A stretch of 64,000 nucleotides of DNA, taken from Fischerella sp. PCC 9431 (GTDB taxonomy: Bacteria > Cyanobacteriota > Cyanobacteriia > Cyanobacteriales > Nostocaceae). The notes under the pieces are model-generated. The model was not told the origin of the DNA. It ran no database searches and worked only from the letters and a program-made list of their open reading frames with translations. A program made the translations under genes and the position numbers. Positions within the stretch are counted from its first letter, which is position 1. Each line of letters begins with the position of its first letter. This document shows, one piece after another, positions 54,657-63,342 of the stretch. Location: contig NZ_KE650771.1 in the NCBI RefSeq assembly GCF_000447295.1, positions 4,292,282 to 4,356,281 of the forward strand, read 5' to 3'.

Positions 54657-54750
54657 CATTCTAATTTAGTAATCTTAGTAATTAGTGGTTATTAGGGGTG
54701 CATACCTATACGCCCGTACAGTGGTTAGTGGTAATGATCAATAACTATTG

Positions 54751-54805
54751 AACGCCACGTGCTACACAACGCTCTTAACCCGCAAGGGCGCAGTGGCTCC
54801 CCTTG
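54751..54805 (+). repeat. Dispersed intergenic repeat, copy 3 (short)
   Basis: AACGCCACGTGCTACA starts and GCAGTGGCTCCCCTTG ends this copy, matching the ends of copy 2 at 12085-12215 but lacking its middle. Located between groEL and corA. Confidence 0.6.
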
Positions 54806-54847
54806 ACCGTTGACCGTTAACTATACTAACTATTTGGGTAAAAGAGC

Positions 54848-55987
54848 ATGGCTAAAAAAAAGCATCACTCAAAATCAATAGTGACTGAACCAGAACATGA
54901 GGATTTTTATCACTATCCTGGAACTTTACCAGGGACTATTATTGTTGATGCAGAAGCGCCGCCACCAAAGATTGTATTAATCGATTATAATTCCAATGAA
55001 GCAATTAGCAAAGAAGTCGAAACACCAGAAGAATGCACTTCTTATCTAGATACTAATTCTGTAACTTGGGTAGATGTGCGTGGTTTAGGTGGTGAAGATA
55101 TTTTGCAAAGATTGGGGCAGGTTTTTGAGTTACATCCCTTGGTTTTAGAAGATATTGTGAATGTGCCAGAACGCCCAAAGGTAGAAGATTATGAAGACCA
55201 ATTAGTAATCATTGCGCGTATGGTTATGCCTAAGAAAAAATCTCATGGTTTTCATAGTGAACAGGTGAGTTTTGTATTAGGACAACATTACTTATTGACA
55301 GTTCAAGAAGAACCAAAACGTGATTGCTTTGAACCAGTGCGATCGCGCATTTTTAAAAATAAGGGTATTATCTGCAAAAATGGCCCAGATTATTTAGCCT
55401 ATGCTCTTTTAGATGCAATTATTGATGGCTTTTTTCCTGTGTTAGAAAAATTTGGTGAACGTATTGAAGATTTAGAAGATGAAGTCATCGCTCAACCGAC
55501 ACCAAAAACATTAAAGAAAATCTATAAAGTTAAACGAGAATTATTACAACTGCGTCGTGCAATCTGGCCCCAACGCAACGCACTTCATAGGTTGATTCAA
55601 GACGATAGTGAAATGATCACTCATGAAGTTCGTATTTACCTACGAGACTGTTATGATCATGCGGTGCAAGTCATAGATATGGTAGAAACCTATCGAGAAC
55701 TTGCATCAGGCTTAATGGATGTTTACCTTTCGGCAGTGAGTAATAGAATGAATGAAATCATGAAATTGCTAACTGTGATTTCAGCTATTTTTATTCCTCT
55801 AACTTTTATTGCCGGCGTTTATGGAATGAACTTTAATACAGAAAAATCACCATATAATATGCCTGAGTTGAACTGGTATTGGGGGTATCCAGCTTGTTTA
55901 CTAGTGATGGCAGTAATAGCCGTTATTTTACTATACATTTTCTGGCGCAGGGGTTGGCTAGAAAATAGTTCGAGCTTAGACCGTTGA
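54848..55987 (+). CDS. corA: Magnesium/cobalt transporter CorA
   Basis: 379 residues. A large cytoplasmic domain precedes two C-terminal membrane helices (about 318-338 and 350-372). The GMN selectivity signature is present in VYGMNFNTEKSPYNMPELNW. The YEDQLVIIARMV and ELLQLRRAIWPQRNALHRL blocks are typical CorA. It imports Mg2+ across the plasma membrane as a pentamer. A basic/acidic N-terminal extension (KKKHHSKSIVTEPEHED) is normal variation. Followed by an STRR. Confidence 0.94.
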   Translation: MAKKKHHSKSIVTEPEHEDFYHYPGTLPGTIIVDAEAPPPKIVLIDYNSNEAISKEVETPEECTSYLDTNSVTWVDVRGLGGEDILQRLGQVFELHPLVLEDIVNVPERPKVEDYEDQLVIIARMVMPKKKSHGFHSEQVSFVLGQHYLLTVQEEPKRDCFEPVRSRIFKNKGIICKNGPDYLAYALLDAIIDGFFPVLEKFGERIEDLEDEVIAQPTPKTLKKIYKVKRELLQLRRAIWPQRNALHRLIQDDSEMITHEVRIYLRDCYDHAVQVIDMVETYRELASGLMDVYLSAVSNRMNEIMKLLTVISAIFIPLTFIAGVYGMNFNTEKSPYNMPELNWYWGYPACLLVMAVIAVILLYIFWRRGWLENSSSLDR

Positions 55988-55989
55988 AC

Positions 55990-56070
55990 TCAGTTAACAG
56001 TTGACAGTTATCAGTTATCAGTTATCATTTATCAGTAAATTACTGTAGAACCAATAACTGATAAATATTT
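55990..56070. repeat. CAGTTATCAGTTATCAG STRR
   Basis: Repeated AGTTATC units with a partial complement (TAACTGATAAA) at its end, so it can fold behind corA as a terminator-like stem. The same family as 2116-2182, 44113-44188 and 46462-46522. Confidence 0.65.
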
Positions 56071-56113
56071 GGCAAATAATTGCCGATGAAAAATTTTACA
56101 GGAGCTTATATAT

Positions 56114-56824
56114 ATGGTAGCTAGAAATGAGGGTAATTTAATTTTTTTAACGTTGTATGTTATTGGTGTGGCTTATACATTTACGAAGATGATTGAGTCC
56201 ATCGACGACAAAATTAAGTTTATTTATGAGAAAAAAGTTGTTGATGATCAACTCAAAGAAGAAAATCTCCAAGATGATATTGGTATATCCTTTAAACTTA
56301 GCCCCTCATATTTTATTGATGAGTTGAAGGAATTATCTGTAAGTATTGAGAATAAATCACAAAACCTAGCTTTGTATGTAGACTGGGACAACTGCTCTTT
56401 AGTAGTTGAATATAGCAAGCAATCGCGGCGAGTAATTCGTAAATCACCAGATTTGACACGTGACCTTGCTGTACCACAAAGTCCTAGCTTAATCGCTCCT
56501 ACCAAAACTCTTTCCGCAGCAGTGGCTGCTGAAGATGTTTTTAAGCTGGATGAGTTAACAAAGACATATCAAGTTAATACACCTTTGATTAATATCAGTG
56601 CGCTAGAAAAAAGTCCTGTTAAAGCCCAAAGAAAATTATTTCAAGCTTTTATCGATAGAAAACAAGAATTAAAATTTTCCTTGCAGTTAGTATTGAGAAT
56701 TTCCGAATTGCGTGTTGGTCTAGTTCCAGGTGAAAATAAACCTACCATGTGTATTGTCGATTGTCCTTTTACAATCAAAAAACTGCCTTGGTATTATGCA
56801 ATGCCTTGGAATAAAAGACGTTAA
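56114..56824 (+). CDS. Protein of unknown function with N-terminal membrane anchor
   Basis: 236 residues; AGGAG about 10 nt before the ATG supports the start. One hydrophobic segment at about 9-25 (LIFLTLYVIGVAYTFTK) precedes a charged helix (about 28-55) and a soluble domain with a likely beta-sandwich (SPSYFIDELKELSVSIENKS, LALYVDWDNCSLVVEYS) and a C-terminal KKLPWYYAMPWNKRR. I do not recognise the family. It sits between corA and rnpB, alone in its transcript as far as can be seen. Confidence 0.65.
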   Translation: MVARNEGNLIFLTLYVIGVAYTFTKMIESIDDKIKFIYEKKVVDDQLKEENLQDDIGISFKLSPSYFIDELKELSVSIENKSQNLALYVDWDNCSLVVEYSKQSRRVIRKSPDLTRDLAVPQSPSLIAPTKTLSAAVAAEDVFKLDELTKTYQVNTPLINISALEKSPVKAQRKLFQAFIDRKQELKFSLQLVLRISELRVGLVPGENKPTMCIVDCPFTIKKLPWYYAMPWNKRR

Positions 56825-56889
56825 TTTCTTGAAAAGTTGGGAATTTAACCTTAGAAATAACAGAACAAAGTCATTCAAGATAAACTAAG

Positions 56890-57338
56890 GATTGGGAGAA
56901 AGTAGGCGTAGGCGGTTGCAGATTAGCCCATAGGTGGCTAGTTTGAGGAAAGTCCGGGCTTCCGAAAGACCAAACTTGCTGGGTAACGCCCAGTGCGAGC
57001 GATCGCGAGGATAGTGCCACAGAAAAATACCGCCAGAAAAAGGGACTGGGGACTAGGGACTGGGGACTAGGGAAAAATTTTCCCAATCCCCGATCCCCGA
57101 TCCCCAAGCCCCTTCTACGGTAAGGGTGCAAAGGTGCGGTAAGAGCGCACCAGCAACATCGAGAGGTGTTGGCTCGGTAAACCCCGGTTGGAAGCAAGGC
57201 GAATGGAACTATGGTTGGTCTTTTACCAGTTCCACAATAAGAGCCGCTAGAGGCGTCTGGTAACAGCCGTCCCAGATAGATAACCGCCCTCTTGATTTAA
57301 GAGAACAGAACCCGGCTTACTACCAACTTTTTCCCAAG
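56890..57338 (+). ncRNA. rnpB: RNase P RNA with embedded STRR
   Basis: The catalytic RNA that removes 5' leaders from tRNA precursors. Conserved core blocks are present: GAGGAAAGTCCGGGCT (about 56945-56960), AGATAGATAACCGCC (about 57275-57289) and ACAGAACCCGGCTTAC (about 57305-57320). The ends (TTGGGAG at the 5' side, CTTTTTCCCAA at the 3' side) pair as helix P1. The interior at 57048-57112 holds G-rich (GGGACTGGGGACTAGGG) and C-rich (CCCCGATCCCCGATCC) STRR arms that fold on each other. Limits are set by P1 pairing, good to a few bases. Confidence 0.95.
57048..57112. repeat. STRR inside rnpB
   Basis: GGGACTGGGGACTAGGG arms and a facing CCCCGATCCCCGATCC stretch within the RNase P RNA, forming an extra hairpin outside the conserved core. 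This was reported as a feature of heterocystous cyanobacterial RNase P RNAs. Confidence 0.8.
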
Positions 57339-57905
57339 ATGGAATGATAGCAATCACAAGCTACATTCCATTTTTTTATACAGATTTAATTTTATTGTTG
57401 TTCCAGTTTATCTAATGCTTCGTCAATAAGTAATTATGCCCCTCAAGATAGAGGAGTTATTTATTGTGAAGTTTTCCCAAAATACACAGATAATGAACCT
57501 ACACAGAGCTAAATAAAGTTATATCTTTTAAAGAGCGTATACACTAAAGTTGTACGTTATTTGTACAAAAAACAGGTACATACAGCAGATTTCAGGTAAA
57601 TGAGGTACAAATTTTAAAAACAAAGCCATATACCAAGAGACTTTCAAACCTGTTCCCCGTTCCCTGTTCCCCGTTCCCTGCTGTAACTTAAAATCTCTTA
57701 TTGACAAGAGTTTTTACGATTATCAAACCTCCGGACTTATCCGTGGGGTCAATCAAAAATCCAAAATCCTGTTAGAGGATGACCAATACTTTTTTGAGAG
57801 TGTAAGGTTCTAGATTCCACAACTTTAATGGTACTCAATATGGGGGCATAATCTTTTACGTGTGCCTCATCAATCCAAAATCTAAAATCTAAAATCTAAA
57901 ATCGG
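57339..57905. other. Intergenic region with several STRR blocks, 567 bp
   Basis: CCTGTTCCCCGTTCCCTGTTCC at about 57651-57678, CAAAAATCCAAAATCC at about 57752, and an (AAAATCT) array at 57871-57903 that ends two bases before the rnc start. No gene or RNA structure was recognised in the remainder. Confidence 0.5.
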
Positions 57906-58625
57906 ATGACCCTCGCCTATCCACGCCGACAACGACAACTTGAAAGTCTAGTCAGAAAATTAGGTTTGGCAGTAGAAGGACCAATTAAATGGCAACTGCT
58001 GGACTTAGCGCTGACTCATCCGACCGTATCTGACTCAGCAAATTATGAACATCTAGAATTTGTGGGTGATGCTGTAGTGCGGTTGGTTGCAGCAATTGTG
58101 TTGTGGGAAAATTATCCCAATTGTCCGGTGGGAGATTTTGCGGCAATTCGTTCGGTATTAGTGAGCGATCGCATTTTAGCTCAGTTAGCACGCTCTTACG
58201 GTTTTGAACTATATTTACTTGTGGCTGGTAGTGCTACTGCTGATAAAGTTGGTCAACAATCGAGATTAGCAGATGCTTTTGAAGCAGTTCTAGGAGCGCT
58301 TTACCTTAGTACCAACAATCTTGATTTAATTCGTCCTTGGCTAGATCCGCACTTCAAAGAACTAGCAGCAGAAATTCGCCTCGACCCAGCCAGACTAAAT
58401 TACAAAGCTGCTCTCCAAGAATGGACTCAAGCGCATTTTAAGGTGTTACCAGAATACCGAGTTGTAGAAATTAATCAGCCTCATCATAATCAAGAACGTT
58501 TCATCGCTCAAGTGTGGTTACACGGGCAAAAACTTGGTGAAGGTAAGGGACGTTCGATTAAAGCAGCCGAACAAGCCGCAGCAAAAGTTGCCTATTTAAC
58601 TTTAAGTACACAGGAAGAAAACTGA
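57906..58625 (+). CDS. rnc: Ribonuclease III
   Basis: 239 residues. A double-strand-specific endoribonuclease for rRNA and mRNA processing. The nuclease signature is NYEHLEFVGDAVVRL (about 47-61), the second acidic site is RLADAFEAVLGALYL (about 117-131), and a C-terminal dsRNA-binding domain (about 160-235) ends in GRSIKAAEQAAAKVAYLTL. The signature has His in place of the usual Arg (NERLEF to NYEHLEF), a known variation in cyanobacterial paralogues. The start codon is flanked by a TAAAATC heptamer array, with no clear ribosome-binding site. Confidence 0.92.
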   Translation: MTLAYPRRQRQLESLVRKLGLAVEGPIKWQLLDLALTHPTVSDSANYEHLEFVGDAVVRLVAAIVLWENYPNCPVGDFAAIRSVLVSDRILAQLARSYGFELYLLVAGSATADKVGQQSRLADAFEAVLGALYLSTNNLDLIRPWLDPHFKELAAEIRLDPARLNYKAALQEWTQAHFKVLPEYRVVEINQPHHNQERFIAQVWLHGQKLGEGKGRSIKAAEQAAAKVAYLTLSTQEEN

Positions 58626-58698
58626 ATTAGTTCATAGACAAAAGTTATAAATTCAGCAAAATTGACAATGACATTAGTTATAAATACTACAGACGATT

Positions 58699-58732
58699 GA
58701 GTAGAGACACAAGGAACATCGTGTCTCTACTC
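58699..58732. terminator. Perfect 12-bp palindrome after rnc
   Basis: GAGTAGAGACAC (58699-58710) and GTGTCTCTACTC (58721-58732) with a 10-nt loop, followed by TTGACTTTT. It lies 74 bp past rnc and is a member of the GTAGAGACGCG family. Confidence 0.5.
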
Positions 58733-58741
58733 TTGACTTTT

Positions 58742-58770
58742 GTACAGACGCGATGTTCCTCGCGTCTCTA
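58742..58770. repeat. Dispersed GTACAGACGCGA palindrome, copy 2
   Basis: GTACAGACGCGA and TCGCGTCTCTA pair around TGTTCC, 7 bp before the start codon of the next gene. Two TAATGAC heptamers follow and supply its ATG. Confidence 0.6.
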
Positions 58771-58777
58771 ATGACTA

Positions 58778-59968
58778 ATGACTAATCAAATTAAAATCGC
58801 TGTTGTTGGAGTGGGGCGTTGGGGTGTACATTTGCTGCGGAATTTTCTGGAGCATCCCCAAGTTATGGTTGCGGCTGTGGTAGACCCAAATCCAGAATGT
58901 TTAGCAAAGATAAAACGCCAATATTTTTCCAAAAACACTACAAATAATCATGTCTTATTAACAACCGAGTGGTCAGACATTAAACAAATTATAGATTTAG
59001 ATGCAGTAGCCATTGCTACTCCTGCCAGCACACATTACTCTTTGATTCATGACGCCTTAAATTTGGGATACCATGTTTTAGCAGAAAAACCTTTAACTTT
59101 AGATCCAACAGAATGCCATAAACTTTGTCAGCTAGCCCAAAAACAGCAACGACAACTTATGGTTGATCATACTTATTTATTTCATCCAGCAGTCGAACGA
59201 GGGCAAAGTGTTATTCAAGCAGGAGAATTAGGGGATTTGCGCTACGGCTATGCTTGTCGCACTCATTTGGGGCCAGTTCGCCAAGATGTCGATGCACTAT
59301 GGGATTTAGCTATTCACGATATTGCAATATTTAATGCTTGGTTAGGTCAGCAACCAGTGAGTGTACAGGCTTCGGGTAGGGTGTGGCTACAGGGGGGACA
59401 AGGGGACAAGGAGGACACGGGGATACGGGGATATGGAGACACGGGGATACGGGGATATGGGGACACGGGGATACGGGGATATGGGGACACGGGGAATACA
59501 GATGAAATACTCTCCGCGTCTTCTGAAACCGCGTCTTCTTTCACTTCATCAGGTTTAGCTGATCTAGTTTGGGTGACGCTAAATTACGCTAATGGTTTTC
59601 AAGCTTATATTCATTTGTGTTGGCTGAATGCTGATAAGCAGCGACGTTTAGTGGTTGTCGGTGGTCGAGGGAGTTTGATTTTTGACGAAATGTCAGCCAC
59701 ATCACCTTTAATGCTGTTGCATGGGGAGTTAGAAGTGCAAGGAAATTATTTTATTCCTATAAATCAAAGCCAACAAGTGCTGCAAATTGAAAAAAATGAA
59801 CCATTAAAACGAGTTTGCGATCGCTTTGTTAGCTGTGTCCACAAGAACATTCCTTGCCCAGTTTCCTCTGGTTGGGTAGGGACACAGTTAGTAAATATTC
59901 TCGCTGCCCTGACAGAATCACTTAACTTGGGTGGCAAACCTGTTGTATTGAACACAAATCTGTACTGA
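58778..59968 (+). CDS. Gfo/Idh/MocA-family oxidoreductase with translated repeat array
   Basis: 396 residues, an NAD(P)-dependent sugar or inositol dehydrogenase. Rossmann motif GVGRWGVHLLRNF (about 11-23), AEKPLTLD (about 104-111) with the catalytic Lys, and HDIAIFNAWLG (about 182-192) are seen. Residues about 207-240 are an inserted (GYGDTGIR)-type octapeptide repeat, encoded by a 24-bp DNA repeat at 59400-59495; other family members have no such segment to my knowledge. The start codon lies in a TAATGAC heptamer pair. The 3' end overlaps the convergent histidine kinase gene by 47 bp. Substrate unknown. Confidence 0.85.
   Translation: MTNQIKIAVVGVGRWGVHLLRNFLEHPQVMVAAVVDPNPECLAKIKRQYFSKNTTNNHVLLTTEWSDIKQIIDLDAVAIATPASTHYSLIHDALNLGYHVLAEKPLTLDPTECHKLCQLAQKQQRQLMVDHTYLFHPAVERGQSVIQAGELGDLRYGYACRTHLGPVRQDVDALWDLAIHDIAIFNAWLGQQPVSVQASGRVWLQGGQGDKEDTGIRGYGDTGIRGYGDTGIRGYGDTGNTDEILSASSETASSFTSSGLADLVWVTLNYANGFQAYIHLCWLNADKQRRLVVVGGRGSLIFDEMSATSPLMLLHGELEVQGNYFIPINQSQQVLQIEKNEPLKRVCDRFVSCVHKNIPCPVSSGWVGTQLVNILAALTESLNLGGKPVVLNTNLY
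59390..59520 (+). repeat. 24-bp STRR array translated within the MocA gene
   Basis: GGGGATACGGGGATATGGGGACAC units repeat about three to four times from about 59418 to 59490, after GGGGACAAGGAGGACACG. Period 24 bp keeps the frame and encodes repeated IRGYGDTG octapeptides. The following block 59491-59521 matches the insert in tamB. Confidence 0.75.
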
Positions 59969-61892
59969 GTTCTGGCTTTTGGCTAACAGGTTTTAATTCT
60001 CCGACTTTCCCATTGTCTTCAGCTTCTGTTGTCTTCTGGTGGGTATCTATCAAAGGTAAAATAATGCTTACTGTTGTACCTTGATTGATACCTCTACTTT
60101 CAAGGGTGATCCTACCTCCCATCAGTTCAATTAAGTTTCGTGAAATAGCTAGTCCCAGTCCAGTACCGCCAAATTTGCGTGTAGTAGCATCATCTACCAT
60201 GACAAATGGGCGAAATAGCTTCTGTTGCTGGGCGGGATCGATCCCCACACCTGTGTCTTGAACACTGACAATTACCTGAGATTTACTATCAATTTGTTGA
60301 ATTGCTGTTGTAATTGTGATGCTACCTTCATCAGTAAATTTAGTTGCATTACCGATAACATTAATTAGTACCTGCTTCAATTTGGCTGGGTCAGCATTCA
60401 CGAAAATAAATTCACTCATCTGTTGAGGAATGTTTAACTGCAATCCTTTTTGTTGAATATTCACAGATTGCAAATTAATGACCTCTTTGAGTAACTTCTG
60501 AAGGTCAATTGGCTCTAAGGATACAGAGAGTTTACCAGCTTCTATTTTAGAAATATCAAGCAAGTCATTAATGATACCTAGTAAGTGAATAGCTGTTTCA
60601 TCAGCACGCTTGAGGAACTCTAGCTCTTCTTCTCGGTCATCACACAAGTCATCTCGAACTAGGCGAATACAATTAATAATAATGTGTAATGGATTTCGCA
60701 ATTCATGGGAAGTTGCTGCCAAAAATTCGCTTTTACTCTGGTTGGCATTTTTGGCTTCTTTCCAAGCTATTTCTACTTCTTCCGCCCAAGCTTTGAGGCG
60801 TTCTAGCATTTGATCTAAAGCTTGCGCTAGTTGATTGAACTCTCGAATTTTTAAGTTGTGCGGAACTGGTACTGTGCTGTGGTAACTGTGGAGATTGAGA
60901 GCATAGTCACGTAGTTCTTCAACCGGAAGCGCTAGACAACGAGCTAAATACAAAGATGCCAACACGCTAGCAGCAATTAAGCCAACTGTCAAAACGATCA
61001 AAATTAGTTTGATTTGCCCTAAATCATACAAAGCATTATCTAGACCAGTAACCGCTAAAATCACCCATTTTTGCTGTTTTCCTTGAAGTATTGGACTGTT
61101 AATAGCAGTGTAACCAGCAAGTAATTCTTCTCCCTGTTTATCAAAAAATAGATGCAGTGTATCTTGTTTACCAGCAATAGCATTTTTCACTATCATTTGT
61201 AGACGTGAAGCATCTATGTGCTGGGCAATATTAGTACCAATTCGACTAGCGATTGGATGTGCTAAAATTATGCCATTTTCCGCAATAACAACTGTTGAGC
61301 CTGTTAGTAAACCTGGTTTATTCTTAATTTTGTCGCGTAATAATGCTGATTTGAAAACTAAGTTATATCGCCATTGACCAGCCCGATCATAGACAGGTGT
61401 TGATAGCAATAATTTCAGTTTACTTTGTTCTTCTTTATTACCAGTTGTATTGAAATTTGGTGGTGATAATAGTTTTACTTCTAATCCGTTACCAGAAAAA
61501 TCAGAATTGGACTGATTAACAGGTTCCTGACCACAGGTACTAGCACTGATTTTATTGCTTTGAGAATTTACTAATTGTATGCATTCGATTTGCCGTGCTT
61601 GCTGTTGCGCTAGTTGATTAATAAATTCTTCTTTTTGGGCAAGTGTACCTGATTGAATCACCTGTGTTTGAGTAGCAGTCAGCAAATTAGCTTTTAAAGC
61701 AGAGATTGTATCTGTAATTTTTTCTCCCTTGAGAATGGCACTTGCTGTTAAATTTTGACGAGCAGTTTCTAAAAGGCTATAACGTGCTTTTTGATAGGCA
61801 ACTATTTCACCTATCAATAAAACTGGAACAGATAGAAGTAAAATCTTTGATACTAAAATCCGCCGAAAGGAGGATTGACGCTGGTTAGCCAT
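59922..61892 (-). CDS. Sensor histidine kinase (Cache-like sensor, HAMP, HisKA, HATPase)
   Basis: About 656 residues from MANQRQSSFRR; GAGA lies about 6 nt before this ATG, and ATGs at 61898 and 61940 are also in frame. Membrane segments at about 15-33 and 294-316 enclose an extracytoplasmic sensor of the Cache kind (about 35-290). Then come a HAMP linker (about 318-370), a coiled HisKA with phospho-acceptor His in ATSHELRNPLH (about 396) and a HATPase with N (NVIGNATKF), G1 (DTGVGIDP) and G2 (GGTGLGLAIS) boxes. No response regulator is adjacent. Its last 15 codons are antisense to the MocA gene. Confidence 0.9.
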   Translation of the reverse strand: MANQRQSSFRRILVSKILLLSVPVLLIGEIVAYQKARYSLLETARQNLTASAILKGEKITDTISALKANLLTATQTQVIQSGTLAQKEEFINQLAQQQARQIECIQLVNSQSNKISASTCGQEPVNQSNSDFSGNGLEVKLLSPPNFNTTGNKEEQSKLKLLLSTPVYDRAGQWRYNLVFKSALLRDKIKNKPGLLTGSTVVIAENGIILAHPIASRIGTNIAQHIDASRLQMIVKNAIAGKQDTLHLFFDKQGEELLAGYTAINSPILQGKQQKWVILAVTGLDNALYDLGQIKLILIVLTVGLIAASVLASLYLARCLALPVEELRDYALNLHSYHSTVPVPHNLKIREFNQLAQALDQMLERLKAWAEEVEIAWKEAKNANQSKSEFLAATSHELRNPLHIIINCIRLVRDDLCDDREEELEFLKRADETAIHLLGIINDLLDISKIEAGKLSVSLEPIDLQKLLKEVINLQSVNIQQKGLQLNIPQQMSEFIFVNADPAKLKQVLINVIGNATKFTDEGSITITTAIQQIDSKSQVIVSVQDTGVGIDPAQQQKLFRPFVMVDDATTRKFGGTGLGLAISRNLIELMGGRITLESRGINQGTTVSIILPLIDTHQKTTEAEDNGKVGELKPVSQKPELSTDLCSIQQVCHPS

Positions 61893-62179
61893 CGGCATTC
61901 TCACTTGGCATTTGCAAACCACAACAGCAACCAAATGCAATTAAATTAATTACTATTTTTAAGCGATAAATATTGGTTGATGCCAAAAATTTTAAACCAT
62001 TGGATAGCTGGATAGCAAAAAAATATATATTATACAAACCCTGAAAGCAACTAGTTATGATTGCAACTTTTAACAGATGCAAATAAAGTTGTGAAATTAG
62101 TTGTAAACAGGAGTTTGTCAGCATTATTCTTTTTGAGAATCCAGAGTCAAAATATAGACAAAATATACAACTTAAATCA

Positions 62180-62869
62180 ATGGTGCAATATCGACCTTAT
62201 ACTACGGTGGTTTTAGCCATGAGTGCAGATGGCAAAATAGCTGATGTTACGCGATCGCCTGCTCGTTTTGGCTCTAAGAGAGATAAAGCACATCTGGAAA
62301 ACAGAATTGCTGCTGCTGATGCAGTTTTATTTGGTGCTGGTACTCTCCGCGCCTACGGTACGACACTAACCGTAACAAATCCACAATTGCTGCAAAATCG
62401 GATACAAGGGGGCAAGCCCCTTCAACCAGTACATATTGTAACTACACAAGCAGCTAATCTAAATCCGGAAATTCGCTTTTTTCAACAACCAATTCCACGT
62501 TGGTTACTCACCACAAGCGCAGGGGCGATTTTTTGGCAGAAACGACCTGAATTTGAGCAGATTATGGTATTTGAAACAGAAGAGGGAAAAATAGATGTTG
62601 CAGCAGCTCTGGAGCATCTAGCAAAATTGGGAATAGCACAATTAGCAATACTTGGTGGTGGTGAACTAGTCGCCTCGCTACTGGAATTAGATTTAATCGA
62701 TGAACTTTGGCTGACTATTTGTCCCTTGATTTTAGGCGGTGCTGCTGCACCGACACCAGTTGAAGGTAAAGGATTTCTACCACAACTAGCTCCTCGTTTA
62801 CAACTTATAGAAGTTGATAGGGTAGACCAAGAAGTTTTTCTGCATTATCGAATTTTGAATAATTGGTAG
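62180..62869 (+). CDS. RibD C-terminal-type reductase (dihydrofolate reductase-like fold)
   Basis: 229 residues. It resembles the reductase half of RibD (5-amino-6-ribosylamino-uracil reductase) of riboflavin synthesis: VVLAMSADGKIAD start, GSKRDKAHLENRIAAADAVLFGAGTLRAYG NADPH/substrate block, ILGGGELVASLLELDLIDELWLTICPLILGG and a final RLQLIEVDRV. No deaminase domain is fused, so it may complement a separate deaminase or act on another substrate. Its stop codon TAG is part of a palindromic repeat at 62866. Confidence 0.82.
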   Translation: MVQYRPYTTVVLAMSADGKIADVTRSPARFGSKRDKAHLENRIAAADAVLFGAGTLRAYGTTLTVTNPQLLQNRIQGGKPLQPVHIVTTQAANLNPEIRFFQQPIPRWLLTTSAGAIFWQKRPEFEQIMVFETEEGKIDVAAALEHLAKLGIAQLAILGGGELVASLLELDLIDELWLTICPLILGGAAAPTPVEGKGFLPQLAPRLQLIEVDRVDQEVFLHYRILNNW

Positions 62870-62934
62870 AGACGCAATTCATCGCGTCTGTACATAGTTA
62901 TAGGTCGTACAGACGCGATTCATCGCGTCTGTAC
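62866..62934. repeat. Two GTACAGACGCG-family palindromes
   Basis: GTAGAGACGC/GCGTCTGTAC at 62866-62893 (its GTAG includes the stop codon of the preceding gene) and GTACAGACGCG/CGCGTCTGTAC at 62907-62934 with a 6-nt loop. Each is a good stem; they could terminate transcription. Confidence 0.6.
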
Positions 62935-62993
62935 AATTAAGTTATTTCTCTGTTGTCTCCCTACACTCCACTTTCAAGGGTAGGTTTTTAATC

Positions 62994-63189
62994 TTAAGCC
63001 TTAATGTTGTAACCTTAAGGCTTAATGTTGTAGCTTTAAGGCTTAATGTTGTAACCTTAAGGCTTAATGTTGTAACCTTAAGGCTTAATGTTGTAGCTTT
63101 AAGGCTTAATGTTGTAGCTTTAAGGCTTAATGTTGTAACCTTAAGGCTTAATGTTATAACTTTAAGGCTTAATGTTGTAACTTTAATGA
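62994..63189. repeat. 21-bp tandem repeat, nine units
   Basis: The unit TTAATGTTGTAACCTTAAGGC recurs with an exact 21-bp step; TTAATGTT occurs at 63001, 63022, 63043, 63064, 63085, 63106, 63127, 63148 and 63169. Variable positions are mainly AACC/AGCT. Forward reading in one frame gives NVV(T/A)LRL heptads and the reverse strand LKV/ATTLS heptads, both open, but no start codon or ribosome-binding site was found. Confidence 0.9.
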
Positions 63190-63342
63190 CTAAAGTTTGT
63201 TGGTAAGTGCAAAGGGGCTTTACGCATCACGATTGTTGACCTCTCACTTGCGACACTAAGTACGTGCCTGCTTTTCAGGGGCTTTTACGCTCCCGCTAAG
63301 TCTTGGTAAAATGATTATTAACTTTTGTATCGGAAGCCCGCG
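63190..63342. other. Spacer before the last gene
   Basis: It contains duplicated short GGGGCTTTACGC and GGGGCTTTTACGC strings (about 63212 and 63281) and AT-rich DNA; it presumably holds the promoter of the following gene. Nothing else recognised. Confidence 0.4.

Noticed and set aside
56871-57197. 108-residue minus-strand frame over rnpB
   Set aside because: The region is the RNase P RNA gene with clear conserved core blocks; the frame is antisense and partly STRR.
62994-63189. CRISPR array
   Set aside because: The units are contiguous 21-bp repeats without unique spacers, and no cas genes are present.
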